A stretch of DNA of 64,000 nt from assembly GCA_964415085.1 (NCBI GenBank), contig CAYPYI010000001.1, forward strand, positions 1-64,000, given 5' to 3'. Both the position numbers and the translations under genes were made by a program. Shown one piece after another: positions 24,936-33,888 of the stretch. The DNA is from CAYPYI01 sp964415085. Its GTDB lineage: Bacteria > Bacillota > Clostridia > Tissierellales > Tissierellaceae. The number at the start of each line of letters is the position of its first letter. Within the stretch, counting starts at the first letter, position 1. The notes under the pieces were generated by a model. It did no database searches, was not told the origin of the DNA, and saw only the letters and a program-made list of their open reading frames with translations.

Positions 24936-26036
24936 TTATTTCCCCCTAACCATTTCATATGCTAACTGTAATGCTTCTTCATCATCTTCTAAACTCATAA
25001 GAAATTCATAGGGGAAAGATCCTTGAGTGAATTCTTTTTTTATAATTTCCGAATCTACTTTTAACTTTAATTCATTATCATTAACTATAAGATAAAAACA
25101 AGCTTCTTCTAATTCCTTATATATGCTACTTATATTTGAATATAGATCTTTACTTACAGACCCTTTTAAGTTAAGTCTGAGTAAATCACTTGAAGTTATA
25201 TTCGAAATTAATTCTTCTTTTAATTGGAAAAATTGTTCATCACTTTCTATTTCTTCATATAAATCATTAAATCTATACTTTCCTGTAATTATCCTCTTAG
25301 TAAAAGTTTCTTCTTTAGACAGTTCTATATACCAACAGGATCCTTCATCTTTATAATTTAAACCATCTGGCTCATGTGTTCCAGCATTAAATATTTTATG
25401 ATTTTTTATCTCTTCTACATATGGGTATCTTACATGTGTATGTCCTATTAACCATATATCTACTGGTATATTTTCTAGTTCATTTAAGCCCATTAGAAAA
25501 TAATTTCCTTCTAAATCTGCTGATAAACCTTCAATAGCACCATGAGATATTCCTATATTTATTTCTTCAGGATTTATATTTTCTTCTTTTATCCATTTTA
25601 AATTATTTGTGCTTGAGTGTTTATTATGGCAGTGAGCTGGATATATATTTATATTTTTATCATGTATATTTAAATTATAGATTTCATGTTTGTTTAAAAG
25701 AATAACATTCTCAAGGTTCATCCTTTCAAACTCTCTCCAAAGCTCTACAATATTATTATCGTAATCATGGTTTCCTGGCAAAATTAATACGAATGATCCA
25801 TTAAATTTATTTAAAATTTGTGCAGTCCTATTTAAATCTTTTTTACTCACTTGGATTGAATTAAATAAATCTCCTGATATAACAAATAGATCACACTCTA
25901 AATCATTTGATTTATTTATCATATTTTCTAAAGATAGAAATCTTGCTTCTACTAATTGATTTCTAACATCATCATTATAACTATTAAATTTCATTCCAAT
26001 ATGTAAATCTGACGTATGTAAAATTTTTATTGTCAT
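24936..26036 (-). CDS. SbcD/YhaO-like metallophosphoesterase nuclease
   Basis: The five phosphoesterase motifs appear in order: TSDLHIGMKF, ISGDLFNS, LPGNHDYDN, GISHGAIEG and IGHTHVRYP. These hold the two metals of Mre11/SbcD-type nucleases. The C-terminal 110 residues are a capping domain (EEIESDEQFFQLKEEL). The 366-residue length fits the YhaO type. Its stop lies next to the ATPase start, which shows a functional pair for DNA repair. ATG is behind AAAGGAGGTAAAA. Confidence 0.9.
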   Translation of the reverse strand: MTIKILHTSDLHIGMKFNSYNDDVRNQLVEARFLSLENMINKSNDLECDLFVISGDLFNSIQVSKKDLNRTAQILNKFNGSFVLILPGNHDYDNNIVELWREFERMNLENVILLNKHEIYNLNIHDKNINIYPAHCHNKHSSTNNLKWIKEENINPEEINIGISHGAIEGLSADLEGNYFLMGLNELENIPVDIWLIGHTHVRYPYVEEIKNHKIFNAGTHEPDGLNYKDEGSCWYIELSKEETFTKRIITGKYRFNDLYEEIESDEQFFQLKEELISNITSSDLLRLNLKGSVSKDLYSNISSIYKELEEACFYLIVNDNELKLKVDSEIIKKEFTQGSFPYEFLMSLEDDEEALQLAYEMVRGK

Positions 26037-26091
26037 ATTTTACCTCCTTTAAGTCCTATATATATTATATACTATAAATACAGAAAATAAA

Positions 26092-26121
26092 AAAGCTTAA
26101 AATACTATAATTCTAAGCTTT
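26092..26121 (-). terminator. Terminator of btuFCD
   Basis: AAAGCTTA and TAAGCTTT arms with a 14-base loop (more weak pairs inside) overlap the btuD stop, followed by TTTTTTATTTT on the minus strand. Confidence 0.65.
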
Positions 26122-27291
26122 CTTTTTTATTAATTGTATTATCTCTTCTACACTTGATACATGAGTAAAGTTTTCTAATTGTTTTTTTCTTAGAGAATAC
26201 AGTTTTTTTGAAGTTTTCGATGCATATTCTAATAGTTCCTTGTTCCCTTTATTTATTCCTCCAAGGCAACATCCTGAATCTATTATTATATCTACGCTAT
26301 CTATAAGCTTTTTACAGATATTTATATTTTCTTCTTCAATATCTACAAAGCTTTCATTTATTACAATTATCTCAGCAAGAGATTTACAAGGATTATAATC
26401 GATGTCATTTTCAAATATTACACCTGAGGCAAATGGTATATTTCCTCTATTTAATGCCCTATAAATTTTTGTAGCTTTCCCTTGCCCACCTATGACAAAT
26501 GCTTGTGGCTTCTTCCTATCTCCCATTTTTGATAATTCTATAGCTCCAATGTTTGTATTAAAAGATCCTGGCTCTAAGTCATATACTTTTTCTATATTCT
26601 CATCTGTTATGACCTCTTCTGGGCTACCATATTTATATATCTTGCCATTATTTATTAGTAAAACCCGATCTGCAACTTTAGATACTAGATCTATTTCATG
26701 AAGAGACATTATTATAATTTTTTCTTCTTCTTTTGCTAATCTATTTAATATGTTTAATAGTTCTATTTTATATTTTATATCTAAAAATGATGTTGGCTCA
26801 TCAAGTATCATAATATCTGACTCTTGACAAATAGCTCTTGCTATCATAATTCTTTGTCTCTCACCATCACTCATATCTTCAAAAACTTTATCTTTAAGAT
26901 TATTTGCATTTACAAGTTCAATAGAATTATCTATAATTTCTAAATCATTTCTATCTAATTTTCCAAAGTGATTTGTATATGGATATCTTCCAGTAGAAAC
27001 AACTTCTTTTCCTGTCATAAGTTGTGGAGTAACTCTTTCTGTTAATACAATTGATATTTTTCTTGCTCTATTTTTGATAGAAAATGAATCTATATCATTA
27101 TTATCAAGCCTTATATTTCCATCTATTTTTTCTATTTTATCTATAAGTGTTTTTATAATAGTAGATTTTCCTGATCCATTTGGACCTAACAAGCACAAAA
27201 CTTGACCTTTTGATAAGTTGAAGTTAACATTATCTACTACTACCCTATCTCCATACCCAACTATTAAATCTTCTGCTATAAAGTTACTCAT
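26113..27291 (-). CDS. btuD: Cobalamin-type ABC transporter ATPase with C-terminal extension
   Basis: Residues 1-250 are an iron/B12-type ABC ATPase: Walker A GPNGSGKST, Q-loop region, signature MSDGERQRIMIARA, Walker B IMILDEPTSFLD and switch His in MSLHEIDLV. The remaining 140 residues are an extra domain (FVIGGQGKATKIYRAL, ILFENDIDY-like VIFENDIDYNPCK, DSGCCLGGINKGN) with a nucleotide-fold look. I have seen such tails in related ATPases of anaerobes, but their role is not established. ATG overlaps the permease stop as ATGA. It is the third gene of the riboswitch-controlled operon. Confidence 0.88.
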   Translation of the reverse strand: MSNFIAEDLIVGYGDRVVVDNVNFNLSKGQVLCLLGPNGSGKSTIIKTLIDKIEKIDGNIRLDNNDIDSFSIKNRARKISIVLTERVTPQLMTGKEVVSTGRYPYTNHFGKLDRNDLEIIDNSIELVNANNLKDKVFEDMSDGERQRIMIARAICQESDIMILDEPTSFLDIKYKIELLNILNRLAKEEEKIIIMSLHEIDLVSKVADRVLLINNGKIYKYGSPEEVITDENIEKVYDLEPGSFNTNIGAIELSKMGDRKKPQAFVIGGQGKATKIYRALNRGNIPFASGVIFENDIDYNPCKSLAEIIVINESFVDIEEENINICKKLIDSVDIIIDSGCCLGGINKGNKELLEYASKTSKKLYSLRKKQLENFTHVSSVEEIIQLIKKKA

Positions 27292-28304
27292 ATTCTTTTC
27301 CTCCTATTTGACATAAGAGATATTACTATAGGAGCTCCTATAAAAGATGTTACAGTACTTAAGCTTAACTCTGCTGGTGAAAATAAAGTTCTAGCTATAA
27401 AGTCTGCCATAAGCGTAAAACTAGCTCCAAGTAAAAAAATTGAAGGTGTTAATACTTTCGGATTAGAACTCTTCATAGTAAGTCTTGTAAGATGTGGTAC
27501 TGCTAAGCCAACAAATGATATAGGACCTGCAAAAGCCGTAACAGTTGCAGATAAAATACTTGATAAAGCAATAAGGATCATTCTAAAGATTTTAATATTT
27601 ATTCCCATACTTTTAGCATAAGTTTCTCCTAGTAAATACCCTTCCAGTGGTTTTGATATAAGCATAACCAAAAATATACTTGGAAGTATTATTATAGCGG
27701 AAACTTTTACCATCTCCCAAGTTACTCCTGAAAATGTACCTAATGACCAACCATAAAGACTTGCTATTTGATTTTCACTTGCAAATGTAGTCATAAGATT
27801 AGTTCCTGCCGATGCTATGTAACCTATCATTATCCCCATTACTATTAAAGTTGAAACTGACTCTGCTGTTTTAGCATAATGCATAACAAGTGCCATTGAT
27901 ATAAGACTTCCTAAAAATGATACTAAAACTAGTCCAAAGGGACTATTTTCTATAAATGGTATTGTTGTTGATGTTAATAAGAAAAACCCTACAAAAAGTT
28001 TTGCACCAGAGGATATACCTAAAACAAATGGTCCTACTATTGGGTTTTTAAAGAAAGTTTGGAGCAAGTATCCTGATATGGATAATGCTCCTCCAAATAA
28101 TATTGCTGCAAAAACTCTAGGTAGTCTTATCTTATACAAAATATTAGATTCCATTTTTGAAAGTTCTTGTTTACCTAGTAAACTTTTTATTATATTACTA
28201 ACTGGTACATCTACTGAACCTTTACTTATATTTATAGCTATAGCAACTAATAATAAAATTATTAGAAATAAAAACATAAATTTGGTTCTTGTTTTATTTT
28301 GCAT
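27288..28304 (-). CDS. btuC: Cobalamin-type ABC transporter permease (FecCD family)
   Basis: The 338-residue protein belongs to the FecCD/BtuC family, with about ten membrane helices. Recognisable segments are IRLPRVFAAILFGGALSISGYLLQ, given here in part as RLPRVFAAILFGGALSISG, KNPIVGPFVLGISSGA, GPISFVGLAVPHLTRL and PAELSLSTVTSFIGAPI. Together with the binding protein and ATPase it imports a chelated ligand, and the upstream riboswitch points to B12 or a precursor. It starts 16 bases after btuF. Confidence 0.92.
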   Translation of the reverse strand: MQNKTRTKFMFLFLIILLLVAIAINISKGSVDVPVSNIIKSLLGKQELSKMESNILYKIRLPRVFAAILFGGALSISGYLLQTFFKNPIVGPFVLGISSGAKLFVGFFLLTSTTIPFIENSPFGLVLVSFLGSLISMALVMHYAKTAESVSTLIVMGIMIGYIASAGTNLMTTFASENQIASLYGWSLGTFSGVTWEMVKVSAIIILPSIFLVMLISKPLEGYLLGETYAKSMGINIKIFRMILIALSSILSATVTAFAGPISFVGLAVPHLTRLTMKSSNPKVLTPSIFLLGASFTLMADFIARTLFSPAELSLSTVTSFIGAPIVISLMSNRRKRI

Positions 28305-28320
28305 AATCTTCTCCTATCTT

Positions 28321-29505
28321 TTAGTCCATTAAGAAATAAAATCTATTTTCCTTAAATTCTCCTTCAGGAGTAGTTAAAACTTCATATAAATCTTCTACCA
28401 TATCTGCAACTTTATCAGCTGATTGCCAGTAAGTTCTTTGAAGTCCATATACTTTTTTTCCTTCAACAGCTTTTAAATCTGATACAAATTCTGCCTTTTG
28501 TAATAAGTCTGACATATTTTGTATTCCATGTCCTGTTATATTGTCATAAATTATTACATCTGCATCTTGCATTTGTGTATAAAATTCTTCATTTGTCATT
28601 GAGTTATTTCCTCTTCCTTCAACATCGCCTCTCATCTCAGCTGTAGGATATGGTATACCTCCTGCAAGTTCAGTAGTAACAGCTTGATTTCCAACAGGTT
28701 TTGTTACATTAAATATCTCTTTTGAAGGTGAGAAGTATATTATTGCAACATTAGGTTTTTCTGAATTATCTTTTTCTACTTTTGCAACTACTTCATCTAT
28801 TCTTTTTAACTCATTTTCAAAGTATTCTTCTGCTTCTTCTTCTTTATCATATAAAGCTGCAACAAATTTCATCCATTCCATTCTAGCTCTTGGATCTTCT
28901 TCTAAATAAGCTCCCATACTAACATAATCTAATTCTAATTCATCAAATTTAGGGAATAATTTTTCTTCACTAGATTTTGATAATAAATGTAGTGATGGAT
29001 TTACTGCTTGAATTAATTCATAATCAAGAGCACTTGATTTTCCTACGAATGTTGTAGTTTCATTTTCAAAGTTTTCTATCATTTCATCCATTTGCCATTT
29101 TTCTTTGTCAAAAGTTACTGTAGCGATTTTATCCATAAGATTAATAGGTCTAAACCATGATGCATCAACTGTTGAATATAATCCTACAGTATCGATTGGC
29201 ATTTGTAATGTTAACATTTCTTTTTCCATTTCTGGAATTTCCTTACCTTCGGGTATTAATAATATTTCTCTATCTGATGCATCCGTAATTTTCTTATAAC
29301 CATCTTTATAATAGTCCACTTTGAAATGCTTAGCATATTTTAGTTCCATTTCTTTTTCATGAACTAAGCCTGTTTCATCCTTTACTTCCTCAACTACTGG
29401 TGTTTCTTCCTTATTAACATCTTTATCTTTATTTCCACATGATGTTAATGCTAATGCTGCTGATAATGCTATTACTGCTAATTTTGTTTTGTTTCTTTTT
29501 AACAT
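28321..29505 (-). CDS. btuF: Corrinoid-binding lipoprotein of ABC transporter (BtuF-like)
   Basis: Residues 1-23 form a lipoprotein signal with lipobox LALTSC; Cys23 would carry the lipid. A charged linker (KDKDVNKEETPVVEE) follows, then a periplasmic-binding-protein fold of the FepB/BtuF type (DVIIYDNITGHGIQNM, VEGKKVYGLQRTYW). The protein has 394 residues, longer than BtuF of E. coli (about 266), so it is closer to iron-complex-binding relatives in anaerobes. It acts on the outer membrane face. Ligand identity rests on the B12 riboswitch. The start is ATG behind AAGGAGGAAATTA. Confidence 0.85.
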   Translation of the reverse strand: MLKRNKTKLAVIALSAALALTSCGNKDKDVNKEETPVVEEVKDETGLVHEKEMELKYAKHFKVDYYKDGYKKITDASDREILLIPEGKEIPEMEKEMLTLQMPIDTVGLYSTVDASWFRPINLMDKIATVTFDKEKWQMDEMIENFENETTTFVGKSSALDYELIQAVNPSLHLLSKSSEEKLFPKFDELELDYVSMGAYLEEDPRARMEWMKFVAALYDKEEEAEEYFENELKRIDEVVAKVEKDNSEKPNVAIIYFSPSKEIFNVTKPVGNQAVTTELAGGIPYPTAEMRGDVEGRGNNSMTNEEFYTQMQDADVIIYDNITGHGIQNMSDLLQKAEFVSDLKAVEGKKVYGLQRTYWQSADKVADMVEDLYEVLTTPEGEFKENRFYFLMD

Positions 29506-29528
29506 TTAATTTCCTCCTTAAAATAATA

Positions 29529-29555
29529 AAAACTCTCAATATAATTGAGAGTTTT
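29529..29555 (-). terminator. Expression-platform terminator of the B12 riboswitch
   Basis: AAAACTCTCAAT and ATTGAGAGTTTT form a 12-bp stem followed by TTATTATTTT on the minus strand, 25 bases before the btuF start. A second inverted repeat, TTAACAAC...GTTGTTAA (about 29566-29596), lies between it and the aptamer and may be the antiterminator partner. Confidence 0.75.
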
Positions 29556-29599
29556 AAGTCTTCTTTAACAACAATTAGATAAAAATAGTTGTTAACAAA

Positions 29600-29745
29600 T
29601 TTTCCCTCCGAAAATATTGTTCATACTTTATAGGTATCCTGACTTGCACTTCTTCCTTACTTTTCCTTCCCAGTTTCCCAGTGGATTAAAGCTCGTCCGT
29701 GTAACAGTAGCGGGGCTGTAGGTCTTACCTTTCCCTATATTTTTT
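29600..29745 (-). promoter_or_regulatory. Cobalamin riboswitch
   Basis: On the minus strand the aptamer shows ATAGGGAAAGG, ACAGCCCCGCTACTGT, GACGAGC, the CCACTGGG box, CTGGGAAGGAAAAGTAAGGA and the B12-box AAGTCAGGATACCTA, in the usual order. It precedes btuF and should stop transcription when adenosylcobalamin is plentiful. Confidence 0.93.
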
Positions 29746-29766
29746 ATTTAATTGTTTACCTTGTAT

Positions 29767-29795
29767 ACTTTAACATTAAAAAATTTTAGTGTCAA
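29767..29795 (-). promoter_or_regulatory. Promoter of the B12 riboswitch operon
   Basis: On the minus strand TTGACA (29790-29795), 17 bases, TAAAGT (29767-29772), about 25 bases before the aptamer begins. Confidence 0.7.
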
Positions 29796-29845
29796 TCTTA
29801 ATTGACAATTTGCCTTATAATTATAAAATATATTGAATAATTAAA

Positions 29846-29870
29846 AAGGTATGCAGAGTTTGCATACCTT
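29846..29870 (-). terminator. Terminator of yebC
   Basis: AAGGTATGCA and TGCATACCTT form a 10-bp stem with a 5-base loop, followed by TTTAATT on the minus strand. Confidence 0.8.
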
Positions 29871-29899
29871 AAAATACTATATTACTATTAATTGAATTA

Positions 29900-30634
29900 C
29901 TATTCTTCTGGTTCATCCCAGTTATGATAAACTTCTTGAACATCATCATCTTCTTCAATTGTATCAATTAAGTTTTCCATATTTTTTATATCTTTTTCGT
30001 CAGTTAATTCAGTCATATTTTGAGGTATCATAGATAACTCTGCTATAACGAAAGAATAACCTGCCTCTTCTAAACCTTTTTTAACATTATTAAATTCCAT
30101 TGGATCAGTTGTTATCTCAAAACCAAAATCAGATGATTCAATATCTTCTGCACCAAGTTCAATAGCTTGCATCATCAATTCATCTTCATCTATATCATCA
30201 GTTTTTTCTATTCCTAAAATCCCTTTTCTATCAAACATGAAAGTAACAGATCCTGCTTGGCCTAAGTTACCATTGTATTTATCAAAATAATGTCTTATAT
30301 TAGCAGCTGTTCTATTTCTATTATCAGTAAGACAATTTACTATTACTGCAATACCACCTGGTCCATATCCTTCATATACAACTTCTTTAAAGTCTTGTCC
30401 TTCTAGACCACCTGAACCTCTTTTTATAGCTCGTTCAATATTATCATTTGGCATATTTTCAGCTTTTGCCTTATCTATAGCTGCTTGTAATGCAGGGTTA
30501 AATTCCGGGTCTGGACCTCCCTCTTTTGCAGCAACTGAAATGTATCTACCTAATTTAGTAAATACTTGTGCTCTTTTTGCATCTTCTTTACCTTTTTTTC
30601 TTTTAATATTATTCCACTTAGAATGTCCAGCCAT
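29900..30634 (-). CDS. yebC: YebC/PmpR family regulator/translation factor
   Basis: The 244-residue protein begins MAGHSKWNNIKRKK, the family signature, then has ARIFTKLGR-like RAQVFTKLGRYI, PALQAAIDKAKAENMPND and YEGYGPGGIAVIV. The C-terminal acidic tail (DEPEE) is usual. Members bind DNA in some reports and help ribosomes through proline-rich stretches in others, so the exact role is open. It is a single gene with its own terminator; the ATG follows GAAGGAAGTGAAAT. Confidence 0.95.
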   Translation of the reverse strand: MAGHSKWNNIKRKKGKEDAKRAQVFTKLGRYISVAAKEGGPDPEFNPALQAAIDKAKAENMPNDNIERAIKRGSGGLEGQDFKEVVYEGYGPGGIAVIVNCLTDNRNRTAANIRHYFDKYNGNLGQAGSVTFMFDRKGILGIEKTDDIDEDELMMQAIELGAEDIESSDFGFEITTDPMEFNNVKKGLEEAGYSFVIAELSMIPQNMTELTDEKDIKNMENLIDTIEEDDDVQEVYHNWDEPEE

Positions 30635-30715
30635 AATTTCACTTCCTTCTTTCTTTGTATAATTGTGTGCATAAGCACCTTAATATATTCTACCATAAAT
30701 AAAGTAATTGTAAAT

Positions 30716-31435
30716 TTATATTTCTTTAAAAATAGGTGGGTAGTCTCTTTTATGTTTAGTTTTTGAATACATTATATTTATCTTATCTATTATATTTGTA
30801 TCTGCTTCATTATTTAATATAAAATTGTCTAAATCCTTGTATTTTATTCCCATCTCATCTTCATCTGTTTGATTTTTTACTAAACCAGCACTTGGTGGCT
30901 TATTTATTATCTCTTTTGGTATATCAAGTATTCTAGCCATTTCATATATTTCTCCTTTTACAAAATCAGCAATAGGAAGTAAATCCACACCACTATCTCC
31001 GTGTTTTGTGAAATATCCTGTCACAAATTCAGACTTATTAGTAGGTCCTAAAACAAGATAGTTATTTATTTGTGCATAATAATACAGTGTTGTCATCCTA
31101 AGTCTAGGCTTTATATTTGATAAAGCTAGTTGATTATGCTCTTTCTTCTTAATGTTTTTTACAAGTTCATCATAAGTACTAGTCAAATCAACTTTTTCTA
31201 TGTTTAAATTGATTTTATCTGCCACTAGTCTTGCATGTTTTTCATCTTCTTCTATACTATGACAAGGCATTATAAGGCCTAAAGAATTCTCTGGGAAAGC
31301 CTGCTTAGCTATTGCAGCAACTACTGCAGAGTCTATTCCCCCACTAAGACCAAAAACCACCCCATCACATCCTGCATCTATAACTTTTTCATTTATCCAT
31401 TCTACAATATGTTCTATAACTATTTGAGTATCCAT
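30716..31435 (-). CDS. nadE: Ammonia-dependent NAD+ synthase
   Basis: It amidates nicotinate adenine dinucleotide to NAD+ with ATP. The P-loop GLSGGIDSAVVAA, the GPTNKSEFVTGYFTKHGD motif and KPPSAGL are visible. At 239 residues there is no glutaminase domain, so free ammonia is the nitrogen donor. The N-terminal Val-Ile-Glu helix and the C-terminal HKRDYPP are typical. It is the third gene after a threonine-synthase-like gene and nadX; the last two steps of NAD formation thus sit together. ATG follows ATAGGGGGTTATT. Confidence 0.94.
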   Translation of the reverse strand: MDTQIVIEHIVEWINEKVIDAGCDGVVFGLSGGIDSAVVAAIAKQAFPENSLGLIMPCHSIEEDEKHARLVADKINLNIEKVDLTSTYDELVKNIKKKEHNQLALSNIKPRLRMTTLYYYAQINNYLVLGPTNKSEFVTGYFTKHGDSGVDLLPIADFVKGEIYEMARILDIPKEIINKPPSAGLVKNQTDEDEMGIKYKDLDNFILNNEADTNIIDKINIMYSKTKHKRDYPPIFKEI

Positions 31436-31449
31436 AATAACCCCCTATG

Positions 31450-32262
31450 TTAAAATAATTCTATTGGACTTGCTAAGTTTAAAAGTAAACTAACAACACT
31501 CCAAGCAGTTATAATACTTGACTTTGGATTGTTTTTATCTGGTGTAGTTTCTATTTTAATCTCCACATCTCCATATGAATTTTCTACTTCAATTTTATGC
31601 ATATTTTTATTTCCTTTTGGCATTGAATAGATACTTACTTCAGTATCATCAACCCCTATACCTGCAATAGATGCTGCTACTGAAACATTCACATTTTTAG
31701 GAAATCCATCTATTGCTTCTTTTGCATTTCCTAAAAATACTAATTCTTTATTATTTTTATTTAGAGTTTTTCCTTGTAAATACTTGGCCCCTTCTAAACC
31801 AGTATATGGTTTATAAGTACTAATCTTAACTTTAGACTTTTCCATCAAATTCATAGTTTTTAATAAATCAAAACCACCTATTGCACCAGGAGCTATATAT
31901 ATTTTAGTTCTATTTCTTTTTGCTAAATTATATAGTTTATTGTAAAAAACAACATCATCTAAGGCACCAACAGATACAATTACAAGATCAATTTTATTTT
32001 TTATTATTTCTTCCGCATATTCTATAATAACATCTCTACTTGCAATTTCAATTATTATATCCGGTTTATCTTTCAATAACTTGTCTAATGTTAAATAATA
32101 TTTAGTATTTTTCTCATGTGCAAACTTTTTAACTTTTTCCTCATTTCTGCCCATTATTCCTAGTAGCTCATAGTTATCTGTTAAGTGATTATAATATTGA
32201 TCAATAAATATACTACTAAGAGCACCATTTCCTATAACTGCTATTTTAATTTTTTCAATCAT
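31450..32262 (-). CDS. nadX: L-aspartate dehydrogenase NadX-like
   Basis: This 270-residue Rossmann protein matches the aspartate dehydrogenase family (DUF108): IAVIGNGALSSIF (dinucleotide loop), ASRDVIIEYAEE, SVGALDD, APGAIGGFDLLK, KNVNVSVAASIAGIGVDDTEV and NMHKIEVENSYGDVEIKIE. It oxidises aspartate to iminoaspartate with NAD(P)+, feeding quinolinate synthesis. NadA and NadC are not in the window. The neighbour nadE supports the NAD role, while the threonine-synthase-like gene suggests an amino acid role as well. ATG at 32262 follows AGGCGGATT. Confidence 0.85.
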   Translation of the reverse strand: MIEKIKIAVIGNGALSSIFIDQYYNHLTDNYELLGIMGRNEEKVKKFAHEKNTKYYLTLDKLLKDKPDIIIEIASRDVIIEYAEEIIKNKIDLVIVSVGALDDVVFYNKLYNLAKRNRTKIYIAPGAIGGFDLLKTMNLMEKSKVKISTYKPYTGLEGAKYLQGKTLNKNNKELVFLGNAKEAIDGFPKNVNVSVAASIAGIGVDDTEVSIYSMPKGNKNMHKIEVENSYGDVEIKIETTPDKNNPKSSIITAWSVVSLLLNLASPIELF

Positions 32263-32284
32263 TTTTTAATCCGCCTCTTTTCAA

Positions 32285-33385
32285 TTACATCTTTTCATCA
32301 GACTTTAAACCTGATCCACAAATTGGAATAATACTATCTGTAGTTTTTCCGTATTTGCTGCAATAATTCTTATATCCTGCATAATTGGCTGCAGCTGTAG
32401 GTTCTGCAAATATTCCTTTATTACTTAACTCTTTTCTCGCTACTTTAATCATATTTTCTGGTGCTGTAATAACCTTTAAGTTATATTTATAAATATAGTC
32501 TAATATTTCTTTACCTCTTTTTGGTTCACCTATGGCAATTCCTTCTGCCATCGTAGGTTTAACATCCACTTCTACAGGATAAGTTTTTTTATTTAATACT
32601 GCTTGTACAAATGGATCGCAATTTTCACTTTGAATCGCAACCACATTTGGCATTTTATCTATTATACCTGAATATATAAGTTCCTCTAACCCCTTTATTA
32701 CTCCTATAAATAAGGTTCCATTTCCCAGAGGTACAAATATATTTTTAGGTATCCTTCCTAATTGTTCATATATTTCAAAAATATATGTCTTTGTTCCTTC
32801 ATAAAAAAATGGATTATATACATGACTTGCATAATATTTTCCTTCATTCATAACAGCCTCTCTACACACATTAGCACAGTTATCCCTTGAACCTTCAATT
32901 ATATGAACCTTAGCATTATGTGACTTTATCATGTCTATTTTCTTAGTAGATGTATTTTCTGGTACATATATTTCACATTTTATATCGGCTCTAGCTGCAT
33001 AAGCTGCTATACTATTACCCGCATTACCACTACTATCTTGTACAACTTCTTCTACTCCTATTGATTTTGCATGGCTTATAAGAACCGCAGCTCCTCTATC
33101 TTTAAAAGATAATGTAGGCATTAAATAATCTAACTTAAGCATTAAATCTTCATCGAAATTTATTATAGGGCTTAAACCTTCACCCAAGCTTACTTCTTTA
33201 TAGGATTCATCTAATAATGGTATAAATTCTTTATATCTAAAGAGTCCCCAAGTAGTTTTATCCACTAAATCTAAATCAAATTTTTTATGTTCATATTCTA
33301 ATTTAAATAATCCTCCACAATCACAACATGCTTTTTTTGTATCTACTGGTTCTTTTTTATTACATTCCGAACAAATATACTCCAT
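32285..33385 (-). CDS. PLP-dependent threonine synthase-like enzyme with N-terminal zinc ribbon
   Basis: Residues 1-25 form a zinc ribbon (CSECNKK and CCDCGG). The rest is a fold-type II PLP enzyme: the lysine in PTLSFKDRGAAV, the substrate loop SSGNAGNSIAAY, PLGNGTLFIGVIKG for phosphate and CGSGLKSDE at the end. The length of 366 residues fits threonine synthase and its relatives. Some relatives act as diaminopropionate lyases or other beta-eliminases, so threonine synthase activity is likely but not certain. Its position before nadX and nadE makes an aspartate-related role possible. ATG follows AAGGGGTGATAAT. Confidence 0.8.
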   Translation of the reverse strand: MEYICSECNKKEPVDTKKACCDCGGLFKLEYEHKKFDLDLVDKTTWGLFRYKEFIPLLDESYKEVSLGEGLSPIINFDEDLMLKLDYLMPTLSFKDRGAAVLISHAKSIGVEEVVQDSSGNAGNSIAAYAARADIKCEIYVPENTSTKKIDMIKSHNAKVHIIEGSRDNCANVCREAVMNEGKYYASHVYNPFFYEGTKTYIFEIYEQLGRIPKNIFVPLGNGTLFIGVIKGLEELIYSGIIDKMPNVVAIQSENCDPFVQAVLNKKTYPVEVDVKPTMAEGIAIGEPKRGKEILDYIYKYNLKVITAPENMIKVARKELSNKGIFAEPTAAANYAGYKNYCSKYGKTTDSIIPICGSGLKSDEKM

Positions 33386-33406
33386 ATTATCACCCCTTTT
33401 AATATT

Positions 33407-33445
33407 AAAAAAGTTATCTCAAGAAATATCTTGAGATAACTTTTT
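33407..33445 (-). terminator. Terminator of the CoA-binding protein operon
   Basis: A 16-bp stem AAAAAGTTATCTCAAG overlaps the stop of the CoA-binding protein gene and ends in a T-run on the minus strand. Confidence 0.85.
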
Positions 33446-33845
33446 ACATTCCCATTTCTTTTCTAATTAATGTAGCGTAAATACAGTCTCCCGTTAATAT
33501 CTTAAGTCCTAAATTATTAGCCTTTTCAACTACTTCATCATTATATGTTTCTGGTTGAAAGAAAACATATTCAATTCCTAATTCCTTTATTTCATCTAAT
33601 AATTTTAAAGATAATCTTGGATTTACTACAACATCTACTACATCAATTTTTTCATCAATATCTTTTAAGGAATTATAAATTTTAACTCCTTCTAATTCAT
33701 CATATTTTGGATTAACTCCAAATACATTATATCCATGTTCTGGCATCAATTTCCAAATTTTATATGCATATCTATCTTTATTTTCACTAACACCTACAAC
33801 TGCCCAGTTCTTTTTTTCAAGCATCGTTTCTTTTATATTTTCCAT
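33444..33845 (-). CDS. CoA-binding domain protein (YccU-like)
   Basis: The 133-residue protein is a single Rossmann-fold CoA-binding domain: WAVVGVSENKDRYAYKIW, GYNVFGVNPKY, DVVDVVVNPR and VFFQPETYNDEV. Such small proteins (YccU) bind coenzyme A and sometimes sense nucleotides or form part of acyl-CoA synthetases, but no enzyme activity is known. The gene lies downstream of yigZ, 43 bases apart, and may be in the same transcript. ATG follows AGAGGTGATTTT. Confidence 0.9.
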   Translation of the reverse strand: MENIKETMLEKKNWAVVGVSENKDRYAYKIWKLMPEHGYNVFGVNPKYDELEGVKIYNSLKDIDEKIDVVDVVVNPRLSLKLLDEIKELGIEYVFFQPETYNDEVVEKANNLGLKILTGDCIYATLIRKEMGM

Positions 33846-33888
33846 AAAATCACCTCTTTTATAATAAATTTACCCTATACTTATAATT

